Below, one piece after another: positions 1-12,949 of a stretch of 64,000 nt of DNA. Location of the stretch: positions 606,274,209 to 606,338,208 of the forward strand of contig NC_081413.1 of NCBI RefSeq assembly GCF_030272615.1, in the 5' to 3' direction. Each line of letters starts with the position of its first letter. The first letter of the stretch is position 1. The DNA comes from Cryptomeria japonica. Taxonomy: Eukaryota; Streptophyta; Pinopsida; Cupressales; Cupressaceae. A program made the position numbers and the translations under genes. The notes under the pieces are model-generated. The model saw only the letters and a list, made by a program, of their open reading frames with translations, did not search any database and was not told the origin of the DNA.

Positions 1-1430
1 TAGCTCAACTTATGGTTAGGGTTTCTAGATGGCATGAACTCCTGCACACACTTGGCCAATTCAAACAGTTAGCCTATAATCCTGTCCTTACTTGACATCG
101 CAATATCATTAACAAAGGTAAAACATCTTATATGTCATTATGTTTAACATCAAAACATCAATAATTGTAATCATCATTTCATTGCATTGAGCATAAATTA
201 CATTACTAGAAAATAACATGAAACAACTAGGGCATGAGAACATTGCGTAAATATATCATAACAACTAGGGCACAAATAACATGGCATAAATGTCTCATAA
301 AAAACAACTAGGGCACAAGTGGAATGTAACAAGAGGGCAAGCCACCAAAAAATCGAGGATCTTAGCGATTGAAGGAGAGGATTTAGAAAGTAGCACAACA
401 AATGATGGAGACAAGGGTGAAGGGATAACAGGCAGAGACTTCGATGGTAGTGGATGCATAACCAATTTAGGGAAAACCAACAACAAAGAAGACTTGACCT
501 CTCTTCCCAATAGCAGCTTGGATATAGTCTCTAACCGACCCGTTAGACCCCTACCCCTTGTTGAATTCACATTAATTTGTATATAAATTTTAAAATAAAA
601 TTAGGTATATAAACCTTAAATATGATGTAAAATTATATTTATAACATAATCAATTTTTTATTTGATGATTCAATAAATACTAATCCATGTAATATATTAC
701 CTACGCCTACATTCTTATATTTTATGCTTGGTCTAATCCATTTAAGACTAAATTTATTTATTTATTTTGTTTGTTAACTCAAAAGTTACTCTTTAATGAC
801 CATTATTTCAATTTAAATATATTTATTAACAAATCGAAAACATATATCAATACAAAAGTATATTTATTAAAAAAATGAGACATATTTTTATACAAAGTCT
901 AAATTCATTCTGTAAGATAGGTTAGATAATTGTCTTAAGATTAATATATGTATTGATATGAAATTTTTTCCGTAGTCCACTTTATCTTGTTATCATTATA
1001 ATTAAAAACTTTAGATTGCATTTATACTATTCTTTCTACAAGATTCAAAGACATACATTAGACTTTAATTTTAAAAACTATTTACATTATAAATTTAGTA
1101 AAAATCAATAAATTATTTTTTAATATTATTTTCAAATCATTCACTATATAAATTATAGTACATCTTTATTAAAAAACTAATAAATTCAGCAACTCACAAC
1201 TAAACATATTGAATGACACTAGCATAAAATGAGAGTCACATATCCAATATCCTTTTCAATTAGAAAATAAATTCACTATTACAACAATACTTAGAAATAC
1301 TAAATATTATCTCTTCAATAATATCTATCTTGCAGCACACTGGATACATGTTTGACCAAAACTATGAATCCAACATGGTAACCAGCGGCTAATTGTTTTT
1401 TCAAAGCTTAAAAATAACAATTAAATTAAG
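1..1430. other. Non-coding, AT-rich stretch
   Basis: No supported gene. A 98-codon frame at 290-586 has no family motif that I recognise. The 11-mer caactagggca recurs around 224-316, which suggests old local duplication. From about 590 to 1430 the sequence is very AT-rich and has no reading frame worth naming. Confidence 0.5.
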
Positions 1431-1476
1431 AAGCCCTAATAAAAATAAGAGGATATGATTTTCTTCTGGCTTTGGG

Positions 1477-1607
1477 AAACCCTAACCAAAAGCCTTGCCC
1501 ATGATTTGCGTGGCTTTGGCGCCACCGTTCAAACATGGCGATACAAACAGCCCCATTGAATACGTTCAACTAGGGTTTCCACATTCTTCGCTACAACGCT
1601 GGTAAGG
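1477..1607 (+). promoter_or_regulatory. Candidate leader exon / promoter-proximal region with telo-box motifs
   Basis: An aaaccctaa telo-box lies at 1477-1485, and a tagggttt (the same box inverted) lies at 1571-1578. A good 5' splice site (cgctg, then gtaagg at 1602) follows. Such boxes are common near transcription starts of plant housekeeping genes. The ATG at 1534 opens only about a dozen codons. I infer a non-coding first exon, possibly of the DHDPS gene whose coding start is at 13130; candidate acceptors end at 12986 and 13001. This would need an 11-kb leader intron, so the link is speculative and it could belong to an unrelated transcript. Confidence 0.25.
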
Positions 1608-2599
1608 TAATGACCGTTGTGTTTACAGAAAACTGTTTAGGAATTGAATGTAGTTTATGAAAAACTTGGCAAGGAGTTTTTAAGTCACTGGTTTCTTCAG
1701 CATTGTTTATGTATTTTAGCGCGCTATGTAAATTTTAAAAATTCTTTTTATGTAGGGAAGTTAGGGTTTATATATTAAGTTATGTAAATGTGTCATTTGT
1801 TGGGGATTTCGTTGTAAATGAAATGAATGGTTTTAATTAGGAACTGTATACGTTACAGTTTATGGGGCTGCATTTGTTTGAATCATCTAAAAGAGTTGAA
1901 ACTTTAACATTTGTAGTCTCACGTACAGTTGCTTTATCATAATACTATTCTTATATTGTTATTAGTCGATAGGCTATATTTTGTAGTAACTTTCATCCGG
2001 AAAGTTTTTCTCACGCACGGAAAAACAGCTTTCAGCAGATGAAACATTCCTCGCTTCACACCTGATAACAAATTTTAATTCGTAACCAATATTTTCGTTT
2101 AAAAGGCTGCAAAAATCTTGTCTCGACTTCAACAATCTAGTAGCTCTAAAACTTCGATATTTTTAGATCCACCTCTTGCTTACTGTGGATGGATTGAAGC
2201 AGCACCTGCAGCGAGAGTGGTTTTGATTCATCTCATTCAAAACAAAATTCTGATTTGGTAGGCTTTCATAATATTTTCCCTGCAATCTCTGCCCATTTTT
2301 TTCCCACTAGCATCGTTGACAGTACAACATAATTTGAGCAGAATCTGGATTTAACTCACTTGTCATGTTTTTAGTGATTTTTTGTTGGAACCTCTACACG
2401 ACCGGATCATTTTTGTTGTGTTTTACTTTATTCAAAAACAATTCTTTTGTTATCAGTTAAATAGATGGCATGTTCTGTGGTTTTATCTATGCCTGTCTTC
2501 ATATATGATATTTTTGTAATAGCTACTGTTAGATCCCTCTTTGGTTCTTCACGTAGAGATATTTTGAACTGTGAAATGAATTTTATGTTTATTTGGTGA

Positions 2600-3522
2600 T
2601 TTTAGCATTTCGTTTATTTTGTTTTCCTTGTTTTTGACAGAATTATGAAGTTAGCATTGAATGTTAAACTTATGTTAAACTTATGACATTCTTCTTCACA
2701 AACCTAATTCTTCACAGTTTTGTGCCATTATACTGGCTTTTGTACTCTAAAGACCAAAGTCACAAGGCAAGGGATTGGTCTGACACAAAACAACTAAAAT
2801 TTTAGAAGACTGTGTTGAGTCAGTGACAAACAGCTTGGTTTTACAGATGGGTACGCCATCTCACGTGATTGGTTACATGGTTAGGACTCAGTGGTACAAT
2901 TAGGTATCGATATGCTTTTAATATGATTACATTCTTTTTTGAAGCCACGTGTCTATGTTACTTCAATAAAAACAGGGGTGCTACATTTGAAATATCATCT
3001 TCCCGCAAACAAATAGAGCTAGCATCTCTGCTTTTGCATCAATTTGAAAGATTCAGTATCCTTTTAGAAGCAATCCTACACATGATTGTATTTGTCAATT
3101 CTATCCATAAAGTATTATATTCGTGCAACTACAAAGAACAACTCTCTAAAAATCTGATTCAAGTCTTTTGTATGCAAAAAATTGCACATTTTGGCATTTG
3201 TCTCTTTAGGTCTCCAATCATCTGTATTTCTTCTCCTAGTGTTGTTTTCCCTTGCAAGGCACACAAAAATTCCCCTATATTCTCCTTTTTATGCACCCCT
3301 CAAATGTTTCAGCTGCTTTTCACCGTGGAAAGGTGCAAAACATCGTTTTTTCTTGATGCTATTTAAAATAGGTAATGTCTACGAGCCTTAGCTTTTCAAT
3401 CTTATCTTGATTAGTGAGCTCTAATGGAGAAGTAATCAACTCAATACTTTTTGCTAAAAGCATTTATACTTTCTAGCCTTTTATACTTTGGCACCTATGC
3501 AGCGATTAATTGTCGATACTTG
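2600..3522. other. No supported gene
   Basis: A 165-codon frame at 2869-3366 (+) has no recognisable domain, an AT-rich low-complexity composition, and no codon or homology signal that I can name. I treat it as chance. Confidence 0.4.
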
Positions 3523-3575
3523 GGCCCTTGCTCGTTGGTTAGGCCCTTGCTCGTTGGTTAGGCCCTTGCTTATTA
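3523..3575. repeat. Short tandem repeat, 19-bp unit, about 2.8 copies
   Basis: The unit ggcccttgctcgttggtta is repeated at 3523-3541 and 3542-3560, with a decayed third copy at 3561-3575. The first two copies are identical. Confidence 0.85.
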
Positions 3576-4856
3576 ATTAGTTGATCAAAAATATGAAACC
3601 TGTGTCCATAGTCATACTTGTTGTACGAAACATTAGTTGCATTAAAGAAAAAATGTTTCTATTAGTCCATCTTCAGTATCTCCAAATAGGACACAAAAAA
3701 TCTATTTGCATTTTAGAAAAACACTATTGAAGAGTAACCTTGCCAGCACTAGATAAATCAGCTCATCCACCGCTATATATCTTTGGACATGATGGACTGT
3801 CCTCAAATTTCAAAGCATTTTTCTTTTTATATTAGATAGTTGGAAAAGAACCATACTCTTAACAAGTGCTTTCAATCTAGATTTCAGTACTTATCCAGTT
3901 TTCCTCTAGGTGTGGAAATTTTCTGTCTAATGAGAACTATTAAACATTGCACTTGGAGAACTTATGAAGGCAATATGATACCTCGAGCAGAATTTTTGTT
4001 TTCAATGGTTGCAAAATACCGTTGGTAACTATCATAGATTGTAAATCATAGGGCATCGATGGTGGGCAAGTGGTTGTTCCTTTGACCAACCTTTGGTAGC
4101 CATCATAGAGTTTAAGCTAGAGGGGGCATTGGTTGAGAGATGGCTCGTAGATTTACATTTTAAAAATTACAATAAACCACAATACAATAATCAGGTAGGT
4201 GATGTTTTTACAATACAACGAGTTTCCCAAATTTTCTTGTATATATAATAGAATTCCATAAACCTCTAGTCCAAACTATGTCAAACATTAACTATGTTAC
4301 ATAGGGTCGCATCCCCACTCCTCAAACCCTTGTCTCTGCCCCTTGAGGCATTTCGGGGAAGGGGGGATGTTAGGATATGTCCCTGTTGTGACTTATTCAC
4401 ACATCGCCCCATTGCAAATGGGGACCCCTACCTTTTTGCTTTCTAGGGTTAGTTTAGTTTGTTTGTTTGCTTGGTCTTGACTATTAGCCTTTGGATTGGA
4501 GAGTTGTCAGAGGGATCATTGAGATAGTAGGCTCTGCTTGAGTTGAGGTAGGTCAGTAGGTGGTCCAAGTTAGGGTCTCTGTGAAAGCCTTCTCTAGGTC
4601 AGGCCTTGTTCTTGTTTCTAGGTTGGGCTGAGTTTGAGGAAGTCCTTGTATCTTGCTAGTGGTCTTGCCTTTTGAGACCTAGGGCATTTAGTCAAGGAGG
4701 TGATGATGATTTTGAATGAATTTCCTTTGAAGCCTTCTTTGCTCCCAGTCTAGACCTCAAAGCTTGCCACTACGTCTTGACTGAGTGAAGAATGACCTAT
4801 TTTTGCCTTGTGAACAAGTTGGAATGAATAAAATAAGGAAATTAAGCCTAAATTGC

Positions 4857-4899
4857 AAATTTCGCTCCTTACCCTTCTAAAGGGTCCAGAGCGAAATTT
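4857..4899. repeat. Hairpin, copy 1
   Basis: The arms aaatttcgctc (4857-4867) and gagcgaaattt (4889-4899) are perfect inverted repeats, and an inner accctt/aagggt stem extends the pairing. The same structure recurs at 5065-5107. Confidence 0.8.
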
Positions 4900-5064
4900 T
4901 ATTATAGGTCTTGTCCTTCCAGGGGTACTTGGGCGAAACGGTTAAAATGTCCTTGTAATCCATTTTTTTGAGCAAGGAACTCCTCAAGGTGGTTTGTTAG
5001 AGGTAAGAGCAATGTGATTGAGGTAGAAGTTTGGATGTTTGAGTGGTATCTAAGGCAAATTCAC

Positions 5065-5107
5065 AAATTTCGCTCCTGACCCTTCCAAAGGATCCAGAGC
5101 GAAATTT
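5065..5107. repeat. Hairpin, copy 2
   Basis: The same 11-bp arms, aaatttcgctc and gagcgaaattt, occur at 5065-5075 and 5097-5107. The loop differs from copy 1 by a few substitutions, while the arms are identical. Confidence 0.8.
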
Positions 5108-5981
5108 CCCCAAGGACCTAAGATTTCACCTAAGTCATTGGATGGTTGGGTAAATTTGCAAGAACATGGAAGGAAATGGATCCAGGATCAAGTCTAAGGC
5201 AAAGCCAAGTAGAAGAGAGGATAAGATACCTTGTTATTTTATTCTGTGTTCGCATGTGCATAAAAAATACATCAACAGTCCCCTAGCTGTCCCCCCAATA
5301 TGAGAAAATCTAGAACGTCCTTGAATGCATCCCCAAAATTGGTGACAGCTTGAATTATCTAGGGGATGTCTAGCTGCCCCCAAGGCTGTCAGGGATGGCT
5401 GGGCATCCCCTACAAAAAAACATTTTTTAGAATTGTTTTAAAAAATAGTTCATAACATTTAAAACGATTGTTAAATATATCATGACAATATTACAACAGC
5501 AGTATAACATGATAGCATTTATAACAGCAGCAATAAATATATATCATGACAACATTATAACTGCAATTAAATTAATCATGATAGCGGTGACAACAACAGT
5601 TGTACTCTAACAGCAATAAATATATCATGATTCAAATTCATTGTTAATATAAGTTATATAACAGTATTATGATTCAAATTTGAATATAAGTTATATATCA
5701 TGATTCAAATTCATTGTCGATATAACAGTTATGATTCACATTTGAATTTCTGATTTCATTGTTCAGAAACGTTGCTAACTTTAAAATTTTTGATATGGTA
5801 TTAAAGGTGTATTTGCCATAGTCTGATATAGTGTGGTATTGTGTGAGAAGTACAAGCAAATAATTTATTTTCTGTATATGGGTGTCATGTAGGCTTTTGC
5901 AGATATCGTCCAACATCATTTTAACATTGTCATGTAATTTACTGCTGTTAAATTGCTGCTCATTGACTTTTAAAGAAATTG

Positions 5982-5984
<3 letters not shown>

Positions 5985-6024
<40 letters not shown>
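5985..6024. repeat. (CT)n microsatellite
   Basis: About 20 uninterrupted CT dinucleotides inside the TIR element copy A. Confidence 0.95.
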
Positions 6025-6027
<3 letters not shown>

Positions 6028-6601
6028 ATTTATGTATATGTATATTCAGATTGTCGTCCTTGAAATGTGTCCCTGCCATGACCTCGTCCCCAAAATGCCA
6101 TGGAACATAGAACATTATAGCTCAACTAGATCTTGTCTCTCTCTTACCAAGTCACAGATCTCTCTTGACAAGTCTCAGATTACTAGGCAAAGTCCATCAT
6201 AATCAATCATGCAGCAATAGCAACTACCTCAATGCAAGGTTCAAAAGTTATTGTGCTTACTCTACACATCTACAAAACCCTTTTGTGATCTTACTTTATT
6301 CGAGAGAATATATGATTAGAAATTAAGATTACATGGAAAAACACTCCAAGTGCTTGGACGTGCACCCCAATGCCACAATAATAACATTGAATATTCAAAA
6401 TATTTTATTTTTTATGAAAATTGTGTTGGGGTTTGCAAGCTTCTTATAAATTATGCAAATATTTGAATTCAGCATAGTGACTTGCAAGTCACAAAACCAG
6501 ATTTATGCTCTATATAACAAATTGCCTACTTAATAATAGTGGAAAATAAAGCTTCCATATTTACAACAATAAATATTTATTACTTAATAAAAATGATTTA
6601 C

Positions 6602-6852
6602 AGTTTAGTAAAGAAGGGCCCCATTGTCACTCCTCATTAGTCTTTGAGTTTTCTTTAGTGCAAAAAAAATGTTTGCATACTTTTTTGTGGTATGAATTGT
6701 TCGTAATTTAACAAAACTTAATAAAAGTTATATATAGTTTAGTAAAGAAGGGCCCCATAATCACTCCTCATAGTCTCTGAGTTTTCCTTAGTGCAAATAA
6801 TTTGTTTGCAAAATTTTGTTTGGTATGAGTTCATAATTCAACAAACTTATTT
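6602..6852. repeat. Tandem duplication, period about 134 bp, two copies
   Basis: Copy 1 (6602-6735) and copy 2 (6736 to about 6852) share agtttagtaaagaagggccc, a diverged cactcctcat...gagttttc block and a gtttgca...tggtatga block in the same order. Confidence 0.8.
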
Positions 6853-9171
6853 TGTGGAAAGAAGTTATATAATACATAATTAGTGTATATATCTTGAATG
6901 CATTTATATGTAACTTGCATTTCAAAACTGCAAATAAAGGAATTTAAGATTAAATTAAATTTGTGGAGTAGTGATTGCTTAAGAAGAGTAATCACAACCC
7001 CAACTAGTGGTGGGCACTCAGAGTTTGCAGCAACTTTTGGAAGTTAACTTACTTATTTTGTTTGCAAAAAACAAATGTAGTTATTGATGTGCACATAAAA
7101 TTGTTGAGTATACTCTCCATGGGACCACAAGGCTTAACTCACTTTTTTTAATAGATCTTGGTATGTAGATTTGTTAGAATATTTTCCTAGAATTTGATTA
7201 CATTATTCTATACTTTTTCTAGTCTCATGCGTGATACATTTGTAACTTAATTCAAAGGTTCATCTTATCCTTGAAAGTGATAATTGAGGGTGTGCATAAG
7301 GAAAATATTGTGTTGTTATATGAGGTTTATTTTTGAGAAGGAAAAAAGAGGAACTATAACAAATTACTCTCAAAATTTAGAAAATGATTGAAGTTGTTAA
7401 TATTTATTTAAAGTGTCTATAAGTGTCATTGATTATTTTAAAGCTTTTATTGCTTCCACTACTTACCAAAATTAAGATAATTTCAATGGCATTTTTGAAG
7501 GAGATTTAGTTATAGTGCATTAGTGAGCTCTAGATTGTTGAGGTTGTTATGTTTCTTATTGCGGCTACAAGGATTTTAGTTCTACAAGGATTTAGGATGT
7601 ACATACAACTTTATGATAGTGGATTCAAATCTTAAGTAGAGGAGCTTCCTCAAAAACAAGTGGGAGGTTCCAATTCTAAGGGATGTTTTCAATTGGAAAC
7701 TATGGTTGCCCAAGTGCAAATTGGGTTGAGTTTTGACGATTCTCAAATAGAAAAGGAAGATAAGATGAAGCATATTGAATCATTAATTAAACTATTCATA
7801 ATATTTTGTGTTGTAAAATGATATCTTTGGAATAGTCAGTGAATTATCTTCAATTTGAACCAATTTTCCTCTTTTCTATATCAACATTGCCAGCTATAGG
7901 AAGTTTCTCTATTTGTAAAAATATGGGGTATTCACTTCAATTTCATTAACTTTCCTAGCTTTCTTTGACAACATCTCTAACCACACAAAGTTTCACCACT
8001 CTTAAAAATGAGTTATTGGTTTTTGTTTCTCCGAGGTAGGCCCCATTAGTTCACCCTTTGTCATCTGAATATTTTTTATCAAGGACAAAAATAAATTATG
8101 TCTCACTTTGTTATATGCTCTTTTGGAATTTTATATTTTGAAAACTCTTCAATTGACAATAGAGACATATACGCTCTTTTCAAATATTCCATCAATTGAC
8201 AATTAGGTTGGACCCTAGCTAACTACGAAAACTCCCTATTTCTATTGAAAGAGAGTCTATTGACTTCTATTAAGTTATCGTTTGGGTTCGACGGTTTGAT
8301 CAAATTTTTCTCAAGAGTTGGGTTCATTTTGGGTTTGTCGATAGAAAAACTGTTTTGGGTGTATTTTGGAATTAGGTTTTCACCAATTAAGATAATAAAA
8401 TCACTAACTAACCAAACTAACCAAACATTGAAAGAGGGGTGAATCTAATAGATCTAGTCACAATCTAAATAGGGAAAGGGCTGAAATTCTGATTAGATTC
8501 ACTAGTTATTGTTAGTTACCCTCTTTCTTAGTTAATATTGGAAGGTAATTGTGAAATTGGGGTAAAACAATGGATAATTGAAGTAACTTGTCGAAAACAG
8601 ACTGCTACGGATATCCCATGGAGCCACAAATTGAGATTTGGGCAAAAGAAAATGTTTAGAACTTGTTCTCAGAAGATCGGCCTGATTTTTCGGGACCGAG
8701 TAGTACAGATTCGCCCTGGTCCTTTGAATTTTGCAGCGAAGGAGATGAAAATGCAAGTCTATGGATGGTGTGAGGAGAATCAGAAAAGGCATCAGGCATC
8801 GAAAGCCAAAGAGTCAAGGTGAGGTCTAAGCGAGGACGAAATTGTATGTGGATACAATTTATGACGCTACAAAAACATATAAAAATCAGAAATTTATACA
8901 TAGTTGCAGCAGTAATTAAGTTCAAAATACACCATCATATCAATAGTCAAATAGCATAGCAAAATACACCACCATATTAATGGTCAAATATTAGTCAAAC
9001 TCGAATGTCATGATATATATTAAACTTCAAAGTTGAAAAATAATAATATCAAGTTTCAACAACTAGTCATCATCGATCAAATATCACATGGCTCGTTAAA
9101 AAAATATCATTATCATCATCCATATTAGATGATCTATGATGTGGTAAATTAGAAGAACCACAAATAGTGCC
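6853..9171. other. No supported gene
   Basis: Several frames of 60-95 codons occur (for example 8245-8442 and 8538-8822, both +). None shows a domain, signal or conserved motif that I recognise. The sequence around 8540-8830 is less AT-rich than its surroundings and may be a worn gene or transposon fragment, but I cannot name it. Confidence 0.4.
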
Positions 9172-9218
9172 ATTGGCATTGGCACTAGCACTAGCACTAG
9201 CACTAGCACTAGCACTCT
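9172..9218. repeat. (CACTAG)n short tandem repeat
   Basis: A hexamer array of cactag units, preceded by two gg-containing variants. On the minus strand it would encode alternating Ser-Ala within a 71-codon frame (9070-9285). That frame has no other identifiable feature. Confidence 0.9.
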
Positions 9219-11087
9219 CATGCTCACTAGGTTTCTTATAGTCAGCATCAACATGTGTAGCAAAGTGGGCTGGGGAAGCATCCAAGTCAATACGCTTTGG
9301 CTTGATATCACACTTCCTTGTTTGGAAGTTTTGTATGTCACATTCTAGGGTTGTGGGGGGGCTGAAAGACTATTTTTGGAGTGAAAAAGGTCAAAAAATT
9401 AGAAAATTTGCAAATTTGCTGGTTGGGTGTGTGAAGGGGCTAAATTGTTCACAAGTTTGTTTGGGTTTCGTAATCTTTTGGCAAAACTCTGTTCAGACCC
9501 ACAAGGGACCAAACTCAAACCTCAAATTGGGTACCAACTAGACTGGGACCTAAGGCTTCTTGAGGGTCAACGGTAACATAGGACTTCTAAGGATTCATTA
9601 AATTTTGAAGTATAACTGACATAAATTTTTTAGTGGTTAATCCTTTTTAAATACACCAATAAATTTGTGATTTTCATATTTTCATATTTTTTAATTTTTA
9701 GTTTTTAATTGGTGATTGAAGAGTTAGGGGCATCAAATTGATGTAGGTCATGGAAAATTTAAAAAGTAGCTTGTTTAAAAAATTATACCATTAATATATT
9801 TGTAATGGGGAAATTTGTATATTACTATATTTCTGTTATTTTTATTTAGTTTTGTGTTTATATTAAGGGAATGTTTTGATACATGTCTATTTCAGTATAT
9901 TGTGATAATATTACTTTCTTGCCTTCTTGTCCACCCATTTCTTCTATGCACAAATCAAATTTTACTCTTCAGCACATTAGCATACATATAGTTTTCTATT
10001 GGCATAACCATTGCACCTCCTTTGGGCATAAGTGCTTGTGGTAAATTAGTCCATAAGCACTTTTGCAAACTGTCGTTTTATCATTCCTTTTTAATTAGTC
10101 TCCTTAAGTTGAGGCATGCAACTTAGATGTGTTGACAAGGAATATAGTGTTGATCGCAATCGTATGTGAGCTTTAGTAAATGATTGGTCAAAGCAAGTAG
10201 ATATTGATATGAAGTTAGGAAATGGTACATATTTTTAAAATTACTTGTTTTTTCATAAAATATTCAAAATTAAGGTGACAATCAGCACATTTTTCAAACT
10301 AGTTATACATGTTAGTTGTAAAATCATTTTCTTTTTCCATGATTTATCTGTAATATGTATATTTTATTATTTTTTGGCCAAAAAGATTTGCTGGACCGTC
10401 AAATATTAATTAAAAAGATTCCATTCGCTAAATTTTTTGGGTGCTAGCAATTGATAACACCTAGTCTTATACACAAAGGTAGGTCATGTCCAAAATTGAA
10501 GGGGTAGATTACTTGCTCTACAAGGAAAGCCCTATTGGTTTTTCACTTTAGTTTTAGGGGTTATTGTTAGTATTATGATGGAATAACAGTATAGTTTAAC
10601 ATGCAGTTGATGCAATTTTTATACCAATTTAATTTAATTTTAATAAAACCTAAAGTGGTACTAGTAAAAGATAGACGATACAAAGGCATAAGATTTCTAC
10701 TTGCAATGAAGTTATATTGATTGAGTAAAATGAGAAAAAGGAGTACTCCATGATAGTAGTTTGTGTTAGCAAACTATATTAATGTATGTGTCACTAACAC
10801 TACTGTTCATATAAATATATAATTGTATTGGAGTACCCCTTGCCATTTACTAAATAATATTGGTGATTTTGCCTTCATTCCCACCTCTTGCCCTTTGGTG
10901 ACTATGGTTTGAACTTTAATTGTTATTGTCATGATGGCGATTACCAAATCAATCTAATTGATATTTTATTTCATTGATCTCTGTTTTTGTATGTTAATTT
11001 TTTTTAAGCATTTTAATATTTTATAGTTTTTAGAATTTCATAACCATTGTTCAATATTCTTCTTATATTAAACATATATTCAAATAT
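9219..11087. other. No supported gene
   Basis: AT-rich intergenic sequence. A weak fold-back is visible near 10741-10840: ggagtactcc and ggagtacccc outside, with gtgttag and ctaacac inside. I see nothing else of note. Confidence 0.4.
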
Positions 11088-11995
11088 CTATGCTCCATGG
11101 GGATGTGTCCCTTGGCTTGGTAACCCCGTCCCTATATCAAAAATGTGCCGAGTTTTAGTGACAGCAAAGAAACAAAGAGGGGACATAGGGCACGGCTAGC
11201 CGTACCCAAGATGACCAGGGGATGTGCAAATGTCCCCATCTATCGTGTGGATGGCTAGTCATCTCCTAACATATTTACAACTTTTTGTTGGCTGTTTGGT
11301 TTATGACATTCCCCTAGGATTTACAAAAAAATATGAAAATGATGTTCGCCATGAAGCTTTGTGTGGTTTTGAAGGTGTTAATTTGGGCTTGGTGATGGTG
11401 GCTCTGCCCCTTGACCTTGCCCTATATTGTGCGAGGGGTGATACCCCCGGACCTTGTGAGGGGAGCTGCCCCTTGACCCCCATCAAATTATAAGTCTAAC
11501 AAAGTATTAGACCAATGATGAATCATGATCACAAATCTTCAAAATACATATCCCTTGTTGCAAACTTGTACATCTTCATAGTCAGCCGCAATCAAGGACT
11601 ATCTTGTTTCATATAGTGGTCAACTTGTTTAATGTACTAGAAATGCCATAGACAAAGTTGGCATGGTATATTCAATGTTCATTATACCGTTGAATACAAG
11701 TTAAGTAATAGTTGGCAAGAAATGCCATTTTCATAATGCAAAAATAGTAAAATACCAATGATTCCTATTCAATTATCCATGGTCACAAAGGTTCTATAAT
11801 GTCTATGAGGAATGTTTTATCAATGTTATGATATGAATATTTGAAATTTCTCGATATTTTAAAATTTTTTCCTATTAACATTTTTTAACAGCCGTCTCTT
11901 GCATCCCCTAAAAATTGGCTCAAAAGTATCCCCATACCAGAATTACATCTTGCCGTCCCTTGCCATCCCTGTCCGCAAAACTCCATGGAGCATAG
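11088..11995. mobile_element. Non-autonomous TIR DNA transposon, copy B
   Basis: The ends ctatgctccatgg (11088-11100) and ccatggagcatag (11983-11995) are perfect 13-bp inverted repeats. TCAAATA lies directly outside both (11080-11086 and 11996-12002), which is a 7-bp target duplication; an eighth position differs. The element is 0.9 kb and has no transposase. The subterminal regions are rich in gtccc blocks, as in the related copy at 4292-6110. The frame at 11224-11493 (+) lies inside and shows no transposase motif. hAT-like class is an inference from duplication length. Confidence 0.75.
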
Positions 11996-12659
11996 TCAAA
12001 TACTTTTAACTTCTGCTGTCTTCTAGTACTTGGCACCCACTTTTTTGAGAGATGTACCAATACCCATCCTTGTCACTGGTATATAATGCTGATCCCGGTC
12101 TCTAGTAATTATGCTTCTTTAAAGTGGAATTGACGGTTCCTCATAAACATCATAAAGCTTATGGGAATTATGGACAATGTTTAAACTCACAAGGAATCTA
12201 GCAGCAATTTCAATCAAATTGCAACTAAATCCTTAAAACTGTTAAAAATAAATAATATGTATGCAAATCTTTCAAATGGGCACAATTCTTTTTTGCCCTT
12301 GCAACTCATGATTTTTGTGTGCATTGGGTATTTCTTTGCATGTTGCAACCTCTACCTTGGGATTTCTTTCATGAATCCACATCAGGGATTGCCACCCACA
12401 AGTCAATGTATTGAACTTGTTTTTGGGTCTATGATGTGTATTGAACTAATTTTGATTTATAGATGAAGTAAATCAGTAATATGTTGAATATTCCATAAAT
12501 TTAATTATATGCATGTTTCTGAAGAATACTTTTACAAATTTATGTGCTTTTAAATGTTTGGTAAATTTGTCAAGGTGTGAGTTTCAACTTGAGTCCCATG
12601 TTTTTAAATTTTCTTGGGTCAGCCGAATTATTGCTAAGTACCAAGTTTTCGAGCCATGA

Positions 12660-12949
12660 TCATTAATATTCTAATCAATTTTTTTGTCGTCTCACTTGCT
12701 ATGCATTGTCTGTTGAAGTTTTTCCTGATGAGAAGTTTATATCAAAATAGACCTTTATCTTTAATATTCTCTCATAATTTTTTTCTGTCATCTCTTTTGC
12801 ATTGTATTCTCCATTGGTGTTTTCATGATGAGAATTCATGTTTTGTTGGATCTTTATCGTTAATATTCTCTATAAATTGTTTGTCATCTCTTTGCATTAC
12901 ATTCTCCATTGGTTCTTTCCTAAGGAGAAATTTATATTTGAATGGTCCT
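12660..12949. repeat. Diverged tandem repeat, period about 95 bp, three units
   Basis: Units near 12660-12751, 12752-12850 and 12851-12949 share, in order, ttaatattct, a t-rich stretch, tgtcatctc, gcattgtattctccatt-like sequence and a gatgagaa/aaggagaa block. The 120-codon frame over this region (12656-13018) arises from the repeat and is not a gene. Confidence 0.75.

Larger units (their letters stand above)
4368..5277. mobile_element. LTR-like insertion (TG...CA), probable solo LTR
   Basis: The segment starts TGTTAGGATATG directly after the purine run ggggaagggggga and ends ATACATCAACA. On both sides the sequence aligns in style with the uninterrupted element at 11088-11995, so this part looks inserted. 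I see no convincing 5-bp target duplication, so the exact limits are uncertain. It has no reading frame of interest. It carries two copies of a hairpin described separately. Confidence 0.5.
4292..6110. mobile_element. Degenerate TIR DNA transposon, copy A (interrupted by an LTR-like insertion)
   Basis: The left end ctatgttacatag (4292-4304) and the right end ccatggaacatag (6098-6110) are inverted repeats matching at 11 of 13 positions. AACATTA occurs directly outside both ends (4284-4290 and 6111-6117), which is a 7-bp target duplication, or 8 bp with one mismatch. The termini and subterminal C/G-run sequence (gtcccc-like blocks) resemble the element at 11088-11995, so the two are one family. 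An 8-bp duplication is typical of hAT elements, which is my inference for the class. No transposase is visible. An LTR-like insertion (4368-5277) splits it, and a (CT)n tract lies inside. Confidence 0.65.

Noticed and set aside
1534-1572. Short ATG frame as a DHDPS or other coding start
   Set aside because: It stops after about a dozen codons; treated as part of a possible leader exon.
2869-3366. 165-codon + strand frame
   Set aside because: No motif and AT-rich low-information composition; no splice or promoter support.
5278-5410. 5-bp target duplication for the LTR-like insertion at 4368-5277
   Set aside because: Flanks gggga and gtccc do not match; the duplication is not claimed.
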